DNA of 64,000 nucleotides. Origin: Eucommia ulmoides. Its lineage: Eukaryota; Streptophyta; Magnoliopsida; Garryales; Eucommiaceae. Shown here in pieces: positions 25,490 to 36,294 of this stretch. Made by a program: the position numbers and the translations under genes. The DNA is taken from contig CM028334.1 in NCBI GenBank assembly GCA_016647705.1, forward strand, positions 15,608,402 through 15,672,401, in the 5' to 3' direction. Within the stretch, counting starts at the first letter, position 1; each line of letters opens with the position of its first letter. The notes beneath the pieces were generated by a model that saw only the letters and a program-made list of their open reading frames with translations, did not search any database and was not told the origin of the DNA.

Positions 25490-25830
25490 TTACAGCGGTG
25501 ATAGCGAAAATTTTATATTGTCATGGTGGCGGTGGGTTAATATTTTTTGTTGTGGTGATCATATAAATGTTTGTTGTGATGGTGACAATAATGATAGTGA
25601 ATATTGATTGTAAAGTGGTGATAGTGAATATTTGATGTGGTAATACATGTGATAGTAGTGTAATGTTTGTTGTGGTGACGGCGATGAAGATATTAAATGT
25701 TTGCTATGGCAGTGGCCACAATCAACAAATATTTATTGTGGTGGTGGATGGATGTTTATAAATGTTTACTTTGGTGACAGCAGTGACAAGACTATTTATT
25801 GTGGTTGTGAGAGAATATTGAATATTTTCT
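25490..25830. repeat. Degenerate GTGGTGA/AATGTTTGTTGTGG repeat
   Basis: Loose repetition of aatgtttgttgtggtga-like units with variable spacing; no coding frame. A (CT)n tract lies just upstream at 25193-25212. Confidence 0.45.
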
Positions 25831-26043
25831 GTGATGATTAATACTTATTTTTTGAAAAAAAAAAAATTGATAGATATTTTTGTCATAAAAATATTATATT
25901 TTTTTAAAATTATAATTTTCATAAAATAAGAAGGAAGAGTGGCAACAACTTGAAAAATAATGGAAGGATATTTTTTTCATAAAAATAATATATTTTTAAG
26001 ATTAGAATTGAAGAGTAGGAATAACTTCAAAAATAATGGACTT

Positions 26044-26045
<2 letters not shown>

Positions 26046-26076
<31 letters not shown>
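26046..26076. repeat. G31 homopolymer
   Basis: Thirty-one consecutive G on the plus strand, followed by ttggg. It could form a G-quadruplex, or the length could be an assembly estimate. Confidence 0.9.
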
Positions 26077-26078
<2 letters not shown>

Positions 26079-26516
26079 GGGAATCACACTTTATTTTATT
26101 AGTCTAAAAAACATACACATAGTGTTCAGTGGGCCAAGTCTAATGTGAAGCCCAAAAAAATGACCATTAAAAAGAGAGTATGGCACATTTATATCGGGTC
26201 AGTGAGTCATGTTAATGGGTCGGATTCAAATGGGCCACAACCCATTTTCTCTACAGGTTTCTCCAAGCCCAAAAAAGTAGCCGTTAACCACCGAAAATTA
26301 GCCGTTAACCCCTCCAAAACAGTTTTGGACTAATTGTCATGTGTTGAACTACGCACGCATTTGCCCCAACACAAACCCGTCAAATTGAGAAAAGTTTATA
26401 GTAGAGAGAATTTGAATAGAAATTTCCTAATCGACCGATCTCTTACAATATAAAAATCTAAAGAAATATTATTTTTTTTTGGTTTTTTTTTTTCTTTAAA
26501 AGAAAAAAATTAATCG

Positions 26517-27127
26517 TGTTGGTGTCGAAAATTAGCGAACACCAATGGAATGGTCCAGTCAGATTTCACGTAAGAGTAGGTGTTGAATTAGAGTACTGAG
26601 ATGGAGTATTGAGTCTTGGAGAGTTGGTGATCTGAAAATCGTTGAGTGTTCTTTGAGTGCCTAGCTGAGAGTTGACGTCCAGAAAACGAGTACCTGCACA
26701 AGGACTCGCTGGGTGTGTGCCCAGCAAAGGCCCTCCGATGTGAGAGTAGGAGCTCAAGGAGAAAAAGACTACACAGTTGCTTTAGAATGAATAATGAGTA
26801 TTACCTTATGGCGTTGAATGCGTCTTGGTATTTATATGATTTGGAGAGCTATTAGTGTCGCTAATTGAAGTGGTGAGCACAGTTAATTAGTCGAAAATCA
26901 TGTGTTTAGCCCTTAATGGAGTGTTTGTCGAGATAATCAATGGGCTTGAGATTTGTGGCCCATTGTGAAGGCCCAATGGGACTTGATCAAATTCAATTGA
27001 GGAGAGTCGTCCTGTTGAGGAGAAATATCTAAGTCTTCGGAGATCGTCGCCTAGAGACCAGGGGAGAACAGAAAGAACATACACGTGTCCAGGATCTGAG
27101 TACTGACGTCCAGAAACACCACCATCA
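26517..27127 (-). mobile_element. Solo LTR of a different family (611 bp)
   Basis: The ends are TGTTGG (26517) and CCATCA (27127), forming the inverted terminal pair TGTTGG/TGATGG. The 5-bp flanks are AATCG and AATCA, one mismatch. On the minus strand it ends ttcgacaccaaca, closely like the LTR end gacaccaaca at 13228, which suggests the same Gypsy group. The sequence is non-coding and contains lightly repeated words (gacgtccagaaa at 26672 and 27106). Confidence 0.6.
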
Positions 27128-28660
27128 AATCAAATTGTATTTTTTCCTTTCTTTTCGTTTTATTCTTAGAAATTCTTTTTAAAATTTGAAACAAATGATC
27201 TCTTTTTTACCGTTTGTAGTTATGGTTTCAAATACATGGCATCTTTAGAGTATGCTTATGATGAAAGGTGGAACCAGATGCTGTAGGTCTTCGACTTTAA
27301 GCATGAACAAGAAAATGCAATGCTTTAGGTACATTTCTGGAATCAATTTATTGTTTAAATTAGGGAATGAATTCAATCTTTTTTAGTCTCTTTTTGTTTA
27401 AATTAGGGAATCAATTTATTGTTAATTGTTTTAGAATGAATGTTTTGTGCATTCAACTAGAGATAAGCCCCAAATATCCCTTCTAATTTGGACAAATACT
27501 AAAGACACCTCATGTCCATAATAATACTCGAGACACGGAATTGGAATTGGAATTAGAAATGAAATCACGCAAGCATTTCTAAATCCATTTCAACCAGCTA
27601 CCGGGCTACTACATTTTGTTTCTTCTTACTGCTTCGCATCTTCAGCGAGCTCTGTTTATTTTTTTCCTATTCTCTGCTTGGCTTCTTTTTTTCTCGGATC
27701 TTCTCTTCTTTTGCTTTTCTATTTTTGTCAATTAGTATTTATTTTTTATGTTAAGTTTTATTTTTCTTTCTGTTTACTTAATCAACTTATTTCTTCTTTT
27801 ATTTCTTTTTTCTCCCTTTCTTTCTCTGTTTTCTGTAGTTTAATTCTTCTTTTTCAGCTTAGATTTTTTTCTTTTTCTTTTTTCATGCAATAATTGCTTC
27901 TAAATTTCGGTTTTATTTCATGTAATAATTAATGATCAACATGGTTATTTGTTTATGCAAAAATCTCCAGTTATTTTTTTCTTTCTTTCATATTTCTAAA
28001 GTTAAATTTAAGTTTTCTGTACTTGTTGCGAGTCTTGATCTGATTTTTTTTCTTTTCATTTTATGGTATAAATGCTTGACAATATGTTAGGCAATGGTAA
28101 AAAATATCTAGAAACTATTATATAGTAAGAACTCAAGGCAGGTTGCACTACGTGAAGAATGAGCTCCTTATACGGGTGATAAGTCTATGGCTTTGAAATA
28201 GTGAGCTCAGAAAGTTCTTAAAACAAAGTAGTTGTACGGAAGCGTAATGGTCTCGACTCTTGATCTGGTTGTAGTAAAGTATTAGAACTTGAAAAGCCAT
28301 TAGAGAGAATAATGCACGACACTTGCAAGTTGTACTTCATTTCCATTTGTTTTATGGTGCACGACATTTGTTTTACGTCTAGCCTTGGGTCATCTTTTAC
28401 TTCTTTGGTTTAGGATGTCATTATTTTGAATGTGAAAACTGTGAATTGATGCCAAAATGCTAACTGAATCTTTTTCATTAAATTACTCTTTAAATAGCTG
28501 CTTACCTCCCTTTTGGTTAGGAGGAGAGAAAAACTTTACCTATTTATATGAGTTGCTTTAAGCTGTAAATGATCACCATCATGCCTAATTTCTGTTGGAT
28601 CTTGTTGTAAAATGTATAATCTACTTTCTAAGCACGATGTAGATTTCTGAGGAGTGATTC
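27128..28660. other. Region without a recognised gene
   Basis: AT-rich and pyrimidine-rich DNA. The exon-like patch 27240-27335 has two in-frame stops and I could not identify it. It may be part of the same captured-fragment cluster as the next two pseudogene features. Confidence 0.4.
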
Positions 28661-28667
28661 TGACTGA

Positions 28668-28769
28668 AAGAAATTTCAAGTTCTTGTTATTGTGGGAGAG
28701 ACGGGCTCTGGCAAGACTACTCAGATACCATAGTATCTTTATGAGACTGGGCACATGAAGTGTGGAAAG
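28668..28769 (+). pseudogene. DEAH-box RNA helicase exon fragment with premature stop
   Basis: The frame ending at 28769 reads KKFQVLVIVGETGSGKTTQIP, stop, YLYETGHMKCGK, followed by a possible splice donor (gtatat at 28770). This is motif I (Walker A, GETGSGKT at 28695-28718) and its flank in DEAH-box spliceosomal helicases of the Prp2/DHX16 type. Those helicases unwind or remodel RNA-protein complexes during pre-mRNA splicing. The TAG at 28731-28733 replaces the usual CAG (Gln) of the IPQ motif, one base from normal. No downstream helicase motifs (DEAH, SAT, QRxGR) follow in the next kilobases. It is therefore an isolated exon copy and not a working gene. A captured gene fragment is the likely origin, because a coatomer exon follows 650 bp later. 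Confidence 0.8.
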
Positions 28770-28788
28770 GTATATATATATATATATA

Positions 28789-28850
28789 TATTTGTTTTTA
28801 CTTATTTGCTCATTTCTATATTTGTTTTTACTTATTTGCTCATTTCTATG
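28789..28850. repeat. 31-bp tandem duplication
   Basis: Two adjacent copies of tttgtttttacttatttgct plus catttctat, just after a (TA)n tract in the possible intron after the helicase exon. Confidence 0.75.
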
Positions 28851-29251
28851 TGGCAATTAAAAAATTTAGCAAACAAATTTTGCAATTAAAATAATTGTAT
28901 TAAGCTTCCTTGTTGCACCATTTAAGTGAAAAGGACAGACCAAGTCAATTGTTTTGGTGAGCAAGAAAGTAGACACTTCTTTGTTTACCATGTTTAAATA
29001 AAGAGGTCAAGATGGGATTTTATTTGTGGTCTTGTTTCTGTCTGGAACATAGTAGCATGTCAATCAACACAGGTTATTATTTTTTTTTTCTTTTTAATGA
29101 TGGTAGATAACATGTGGAATATTAATGCATTGAAATAGATTGGAGGATCACTTTAAATCCATAAAGTACATCAAATATGTGTTAAAACAACATGAATCAA
29201 TAGAAATATGGTATAAATGATATTTTCCATGTATAGTGAATACGACGGGCA

Positions 29252-29397
29252 AATTTTATATTCACAATGAAAGTAGTAAATAGCAGTCAAGCTGCTATGA
29301 AAAATGACAAAAATATATTCCTTGAATTTTATATTCACAATGAAAGTAGTAAATAGCAGTCAAGCTGCTATGAGAAATGACAGAAGATATATTCCTT
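29252..29397. repeat. 73-bp tandem duplication
   Basis: Two adjacent, almost identical units (from 29252 and 29325), containing gtagtaaatagcagtcaagc. They lie immediately before the coatomer exon fragment. Confidence 0.85.
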
Positions 29398-29415
29398 GTT
29401 GCTATGTGTTGCTAG

Positions 29416-29521
29416 TTTATTGGAATCACGAGGAATGCCAAAAGACATTTTAGAAATTGCCACGAATGCTGACTACAGATTTGAGCTTGCCATACATCTT
29501 GGGAAACTGGAGATTGCGAAG
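29416..29521 (+). pseudogene. Coatomer beta-prime (COPB2) exon fragment
   Basis: An exon-like segment with an acceptor (ttgctag, ends 29415) and a perfect donor (gtaagt at 29522). It translates as LESRGMPKDILEIATNAD, then YRFELAIHLGKLEIAK. This matches the alpha-solenoid part of plant coatomer subunit beta-prime (FLESRGM..DAL, ATDPDYRF, LAIQLGRLEIAK). The parent protein is part of the COPI coat for Golgi-to-ER and intra-Golgi vesicles. No neighbouring coatomer exons occur here, and downstream DNA turns into a G-rich array. The frame is open in this short piece, so capture may be fairly recent. It lies on the same strand as the helicase fragment, the pattern expected for gene pieces gathered by a Helitron or Pack-MULE. 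Confidence 0.8.
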
Positions 29522-29534
29522 GTAAGTGTCGCGT

Positions 29535-29815
29535 CTTTGTGAAGGTATAGGAGATAGGGTAGGGGAGAGAGAAGGGTTTGGGATAGGGGAAGGGGTAGGG
29601 TATGGGGTAGGAGGAGGGGCAAGGGATAGAGGAGGGGCTAGGGGATAGGGTAGGGGTAGGCGCAGGGGTAGGGGAGGGGTGGAGAAGGGAAGGGGGAGGG
29701 GAAGGAGTAGGGGAGGCAAGGAAAGAGAAAGGGATATGGCAAGGGGTAGGGGGAGGGAGGGAGAGAGATGAAGGCAGGGGTGGAGGGTAAGAGAGGGTGG
29801 CAGGAGAAGAGTAGT
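29535..29815 (+). repeat. G-rich degenerate telomere-like array 1
   Basis: About 280 bp of ggggtagg, gggatagg and ggggaagg variants with G on the plus strand throughout. It resembles a degenerate TTTAGGG-type or GGGGTA minisatellite and can form G-quadruplexes. The long proline/serine/leucine-rich antisense ORFs here are by-products. Confidence 0.85.
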
Positions 29816-30239
29816 CATTCATTGATCTTTCTTCTTCCCAAATGATATTCATCAATGATCCCATTGAAAAAGAATTAACCAGAAAATCGGCAGCAACCAA
29901 AAAAAAAAAACACACACTAAAACTATCAAAAAGAAAAATGGAAAAAAAAACTACTGCCAAAAATGAAAACTCGAAGAAGAAAATTAAAAAAAATGAATGA
30001 AAAAGAACCCCTCAAACCCTACCACTGAAGCAACTAAAAAGAGAGGAATAAAGAAAGGGGGGGGGGGATAGGAAGCAAAGTATGAAAATAATTTGATAAG
30101 GAGAGATACAAACTGACATAACGAAATGACATATTCTGACTGAGTCGATGTAGAATGTTTGTAAACCTGTCTAAAACAACACCCAAGGAAACTTATCAAG
30201 TCAAATATAATAGTAAAAACTAAAATAAGAAATTTGAAA

Positions 30240-31361
30240 ACAATAGTGGGTTGCCTCCCGCTCAGTGCTAAATTTAACATCTCAAGCCGAACTGTGAGTG
30301 TCTTAAAAACCCCTATCCGTAGTGGAATAACCCTCTTCTCACCTTCTGTTGAGTTACTCTCCAATTAATGAGTGCTGAGTAGCGGGTGACACTTACATTT
30401 CTCAACTTTTTTCCCAGAACAAATCCAATTTCTTTCATGTAGAAGTTACTTGGTGGTCTTTTTATTAAGACACCAAAGAGAAGTTGAGTTACGTCAACCT
30501 ATTCAATATGGCATGAATTATCTATGGTTAGGGTTGACGACTAGTCCATTGCATAAAAAAGATATACCTTACTTTTGGGATGTAGTGACATGGGTATAAT
30601 GGATGTTTTAATTATAGGAAGATTATATAGATGTGTAATTGGTGGTTGGATCTCATCTTCCTCATCATTTTCTACCCTAACCTCTTTCATATACGCATTT
30701 TCAACTTCTAAGCTCATCCACTCACTTTCACTATCATATTCCACATTCTTCTATTTCTTACTAAATAGTGATAGTTGAGTCAAACATTGCTCAAACTTAG
30801 GACTATAGCGTTGGGGTTCCACACCAGTCTTGATTGGGGTGGTCCTCTTGACAACTCTTTATTTTCACTCTCAAGTTCTAGACCACATTCCTCAACACCT
30901 ACCCGATAGTCAACCTCTAGACCATTTTCCGCATTTTCCTCATTCAAAACTTCAATAAGTTGCCCAAGTTGGGCTTCTAACCGAGCAAGGGTTTGAGTTT
31001 GTGACTCTATTGTTTGGTCTCGACTTTTCAAGAGTTTTAGGATTTGTTGCATTTCATCAGTCTGTTCGCTCTTAATTTCTTGGGGAAACAGTGGTTGGCG
31101 TTGGGGTTGGTAATAGTATTGATTCGTAAAGATATGACCTCGAAGGTTCATTATAATATTGTTGATCACATCCATAATTGTTTGAGTATTAATTATATTC
31201 GGGTGGTGGATAATATGTATCCGGATAAAAATTATTATATGAACATGAAGGTTTTGGGAATTATAAGGATATTGATTGGTGAAATGATTTGGATTCTGAT
31301 ATACAATATATAAGTATGGATCGGGTTGCGATCTTGAGATGTTAGAATATATAAGTGCCAC
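30240..31361 (-). mobile_element. Ty3/Gypsy coding remnant and post-coding region
   Basis: On the minus strand an ORF (30780-31361) has a hydrophilic, coiled-coil-like part (LARLEAQLGQLIEVLNEENA) similar to the C-terminal gag region of Athila-type elements (the usual form is LE-Q-GQLA--LN-R). Further along the strand an acidic ORF (30541-30744) with PPITHLYNLP follows. Then comes the word gcgggaggcaacccac (about 30264-30249), which is characteristic of the region after the coding part of these elements. No protease or RT is present. Family is inferred from these signatures and the protein is not demonstrably functional. Confidence 0.45.
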
Positions 31362-31434
31362 AATTGAAGTGGCTAATATATCAGAATCTTAATCCATCTA
31401 CTATAATCCCAATTTATATATATATTAGGGCATA

Positions 31435-31456
31435 ACCCGTGCCTGAAGGCACGGGT
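31435..31456 (-). other. Helitron terminal hairpin
   Basis: Perfect inverted repeat acccgtgcc/ggcacgggt with a 4-base loop, ten bases from the CTAA terminus. It is closely related to the hairpin at 24194-24216. Confidence 0.75.
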
Positions 31457-32134
31457 GTAAAAAAAACACAAAAAATATTAAACATATTTCTGCATCATAG
31501 TTCTATAAGCTGTTAACCAATCTGTTTGTTGCAACATCAACTCCAATATTTAAAAATATTTTCAAATGAACACAATCAAAAATTAATGTACAAAAAAATT
31601 GGATATAACCCATTTTACGTAGTTGACATTTCAAATTCTCAACTCATATTCTTAGAATAACACAACATTAACAAACACGACCAATAACAATCAGGCAAAA
31701 AATAACTAACACAATGAACTTTGACAATAAAGAATTAATTATATATATTATAAACATACTAATATAAGTCCACCACCTAGGACTACTGGAACTTAATCAC
31801 CGAGAGCATGCTTCTGCAGCATAGTTTTGCAAGATATTAACCGATATATTGCAACATCAACTCTAGCCACAGAACCTGATTTTCCAAGAAGGTTGAGCAT
31901 CAGACGAAGTTTAGCACCTAAAGAAATAATAAAAGTAAAAATTAATTAGGAATGGAATATTAAAACAGTTTTCAATCAACATTAATTGGAGAGAGGAAAA
32001 GGACAAACATATTGAGATTCAACTCTCCAATGCTGGCGAGAGAAAAAAATAACAACATTTAACACTACTACAATAACTTTCTATATTCAAGATGCATTCT
32101 TGATGTTTATAAATGCATGATATAAAAAAGAATA

Positions 32135-32655
32135 CAAACCTAACTTTCTCCACTCAAGCTTAAACCTATGAAAAATGAAAACAGTATCAATTTGATATTT
32201 AATCAAAATAAAAATAAAAATTAAGGTAATTAGAAATATGCCTCTCGGAAAAATGAAGTCACAAATATATATTTTTCTATTTTACTTTCTAATGTTCCAA
32301 CTTAATTTTATGGAAATACGATAAAATTATTTTCACATTTGTACTTTTGTTGCAAGTTCTTAGATTACATAAACAGAAATATGGGAATAGAAGCACTAAA
32401 CAAATGCCATCCAAAGAACTAAAAAAACGATAAATTGTACTAGCGGCTGAATAAGTTCTACTAATAGAATATGAACTAAATAAACAGAAAACGGGGATAA
32501 AACGATTATCAAATTTATTTCATACCTTATATATTTTGTGTTTCTCGTTATCTCTACTCGAGCTCAAATCTGTAAAGACCACGAAAATCATATTTTAAAC
32601 TAACAGATTTATCTAGTAAATTTTTTATGGGAAAATACACACACACAAACACACA

Positions 32656-32691
<36 letters not shown>

Positions 32692-33430
32692 TGCTTCCCC
32701 ATTTGTTCAGTTTATGTTAACAAAATTTTGTTTTATGGGCATATCAACCTTATCCCCAGATTTCCGTTTCTTTTCCTAAAAAAAAAGAATATGGAACGAA
32801 AAGAAAAAAAGAAAAAGAAAAAACTCTCATTCCAAATAAATTTCGCACGTGATTCTGAATGTGGCAACTGAAATATAGCAAAAAAAAAAAAAATCGCAAA
32901 ACAAAAATGTCTTTCCACCGAAATTACATTTAACAACATTTGAACAAATACAACTAATGAAGTAATGCAAACATATAAACACAATTAATGAACTAACAAC
33001 ATAAAAATAAAAGGTGAAAAAGAAAAATCAAAATTAAACACACATAATTAATAGTCCGAGTTAAATTTATTCCTACCTTTTCTATTTAGCACTTCTCGTC
33101 ATCTCCACTCGAGCGTAAACCTATGAAAAATACAAATAGTACCAAGTAGATGTAGAATCAAAATATTGAAACAAATTAAAAAAATTAGAAATGAATGCCC
33201 TGTTGTTAGAAAAATGAGAAGCTACAAATATATATTTTTTTATTTTGCTTTCTAATGTTTCAACTTAATTTTCTGGAAACACAGTTAAATTATTTCCACA
33301 TTTGAACTTTTGTTCCATGTTTTCATATTACACAAACATAAATATGGTAATAGAAGCACTAAACAAACGCCATATGAAGAACTAAAAAAACAAAAAATAG
33401 TACCAATGACAAAATAACTTGATATGCTCC
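32135..33430. repeat. Internal direct duplication of about 320 bp in the Helitron-like element
   Basis: Copies at about 32135-32450 and 33080-33430, offset by about 950 bp, share ctccactc-agc-taaacctatg, aatatatatttttctattttactttctaatgtt and gaagcactaaacaaa. A third short partial copy is at 32540-32580 (tctcgttatctctactcgag). Confidence 0.7.
32656..32686. repeat. Poly(A) tract next to (CA)n
   Basis: An (CA)n stretch from 32638 runs into about 30 A. Similar A or T homopolymers occur at 21363-21388, 36249-36280, 55048-55070 and 60293-60317. Confidence 0.8.
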
Positions 33431-35213
33431 CCCACCCCTGCTCCAGTTTTAGCAAAACCCTCCACTACGGGAGGTGAACCCACACCAGTTGTTAACCGTC
33501 TTCGCGGCAGATGAATTGCTCATCTTCGCGACGTTAATTAGATATGTCACCAGATTCGACGCCACCCCATTAAAAGCTTTGCCGCTTAATTACATTAGAA
33601 ACTTGGAAAAGCGAAAGCCAACACCCAAAAATATAGAATTTGCAGGAATCAATAAACAACTACGAATAGAGAGATGGTTGAGGGATTGATGATTTAGAGG
33701 TTGGATTTAACAAAAAAAAAAAAACTTTATAAATGAAAATATAGAGAAATTAGAAGTAGAAAACATATCAATCCAAAAACACATAATAGATATTTGTGTG
33801 TTTAAAGTTAAATCAAGGACCTTTGGCTGGTTTGCATTTTTAAAAATCCAAGAATTCATCGTGAAAGACAGGAACATGCCACTTTGTTGTTCACATGCAT
33901 TTTTAAAAAGCCACGAATTCATCATGAAAAGACAGGAAAATGCCACTTTATTTTTCACATGATTAACTTAAAACATAAAAGTTAAAGGATAAATTACACA
34001 TTTCACCTCTGAACTTTGAATCTCAATTCAAATTTTGAAATTTATTTCTGGAATGTTGCCATTTTCGGACGCATGCTAACAAATTTAATACCCAATGTTG
34101 CTATAAATCTATGAGAATCCAATTGTTGGGTTGTATAATCACAAATGTTATGGGTTGGACTGGAAAAATTAGTGTATGGAGCAATGTGTAAATAAATGTG
34201 TAGTTTAAAAGTGAAAGTGTAATATTCGATGGAGATTATTAGAAACTGGGTAATAGGTATGCATAAGGCCAATTCTTTGCCAACCATGAAAAAAATGAAG
34301 AACGTACATGGCTGAAACCGTACCTGAGAGATGAATGGTCTAGATCTGCATTTGGATCTGGATCAAGCTATATAGTTGAGAAACTGACATGGATTTAATA
34401 TGTTCTGGATCTTCGGTGGTGGAGTTGAGCGTGATCTACAGCGAAGCTGAACGTGATATATGAGGAAAAAGTAAGATTAGAACCTTTCAGGAAACCCTAA
34501 TTGTTCATATATGAAACCCTAATTGTTCAAATCTAAAATCGCATCTGAAACCCTAATAGTTCAGATCTAAAATCGCAGGGCAGAGAGCATACCTAAAGGC
34601 TTTGAGGTCAGCGCAAGCATCGAAAGTGGGTTTTATATCCAAAGGCGGCGATTGGTGGTCGTCGAGAGTGCGAGGGAGAGAGGCGGTACAAAGGGCAGAG
34701 AGCATGACAACAGAGAGGGTGGCAATGGCGTTGGGCCTGGCGATGGCGATAGAAGGTAGAGAAAAAACCAAGGCCTCTATGGAGATCGTTGGTTTTTTTT
34801 TTTTTTATCTGGACCGTGGATGAAGATGAATCTAATGGACTAAAATATCTCCTAGTTATATTTGATCTCAGCCCTTGGATGTCAGATGCAAGGGCCTAAA
34901 TGGCCAATTGAATACAACCAATAATTACGCTCCAATTTAAAACAACAAAACATTAACAAACACGACCAATCGCCTATCAAAATGAAACTAATTAGGAAAG
35001 AACATAGAAGGAAAAAGTAAATGAAACATACCTAAAAATTGAGATTTGAGGTCAAACCTGAATATCAAAATGAAACTCAATTTGAAGATCAAAATGAAAC
35101 CAAACCTGATAATATAAATTGTGATGTAAAAAGTAACCAATCAAACTGAATTTGAAACAAAATTAGAAAAAATAGATGAGAGGATGAGCAGATTGATGTA
35201 AAGAGAATTTACC

Positions 35214-36248
35214 TGTAAGACCTCGATTTAGCTCGTACGTCATTTTAATTTCAATTGAGAGCATTTAGAAAATTTCGGGGAAAAAAATAATAATAATAAT
35301 AAAATAAAATAAAATAAAATAAAATAAATACATAGATAAAAATAAAATAAAATGATAATTGGGTCAAATTGCAAATTTGGGAACTTACCCTAAATTTAAG
35401 ATGCACAAATTTGTAGAATAAAAAAAAAAATTGTAGGGATCAACATGTAATTTAAGAAATCCTAAAAGATGAATGGGATTAAATGAAGACGTAATGGGAA
35501 ATAGGGGGGGAAAAGTGCAATTAAACCAAATGGGTTTTTTTTAAAAAAATAATAATATGTACACGTCCGTTTGTTGCGAATCCGGCCGGCCGACGGAGAG
35601 ATCGGGAAGAGTGAGGATCAACGTGGCGAGCAACCGATCGATTTCACACCACCATTTTCATGCATATATATATGCGCCTATCATTTCAAACGCTACAAGG
35701 AAGAACGATCTAGAAATCTAGAGAGAGAAACGGAGGAACGAAGCGTCGGTGCCGCCGTGTAATCGCCGGCGTTCAGTCGCCGGCGTGTGTGCGACAGAGT
35801 GCGTGAGTTCCTTCTGTGTGCATGTATGAGGGTGGAGTTGTCCGATGTGTGTGTGTGGGTGATCGGCGATCGTCGTGTGGGAGTGGGTATTCCTCCGACG
35901 GGAGTGGGTATTCCTCCGACGGCAGTGGTGGCGGTGGTGCATGTGTGTTCTGTTTACTGTTTGATCAACTGGGGGTAAGCAACGGAGGCAGTGGCGGCAT
36001 GAGTTTGGCCGTTGGTGGGTGTGTGGGTCGTTGCGGTGGCGTGTATGGTTTAGGTGGGTAGATGAGAACGGTGGGGAAATGGCCGGTGGTGGTTGGTAAA
36101 CCGTGGTGGGGGATGGAGTAGGGCCGGCGGTAAGAGCGACGGGGCGTGGGAGGTCTCGGGTGGACGGAAATGGTAGAGAGAGAGAGAGAGGGTGGCCGGC
36201 GACAGGTTTGAACCGAAACAGAACAGTGAACGCAAACAGGGAAGCAAG

Positions 36249-36294
<46 letters not shown>

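Larger units (their letters stand above)
31425..34950 (-). mobile_element. Helitron-like element, 3' end intact
   Basis: On the minus strand the element ends with a perfect 9-bp hairpin, acccgtgcc-ttca-ggcacgggt (31456-31435), then ten bases tatgccCTAA ending at 31425, followed by T. This is a canonical Helitron 3' terminus. The interior is non-coding, AT-rich and has internal duplications. Near 34805-34900 it carries a block (gaccgtggatgaagatgaat, ctcagcccttggatgtcag) repeated at 41203-41300, which I take as the 5' region of the family. No RepHel ORF is present, so it is non-autonomous. The 5' limit is approximate. Confidence 0.6.

Noticed and set aside
29412..29960. Minus-strand ORF of 182 codons
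   Set aside because: Product of the G-rich repeat, and antisense to the recognised coatomer exon.
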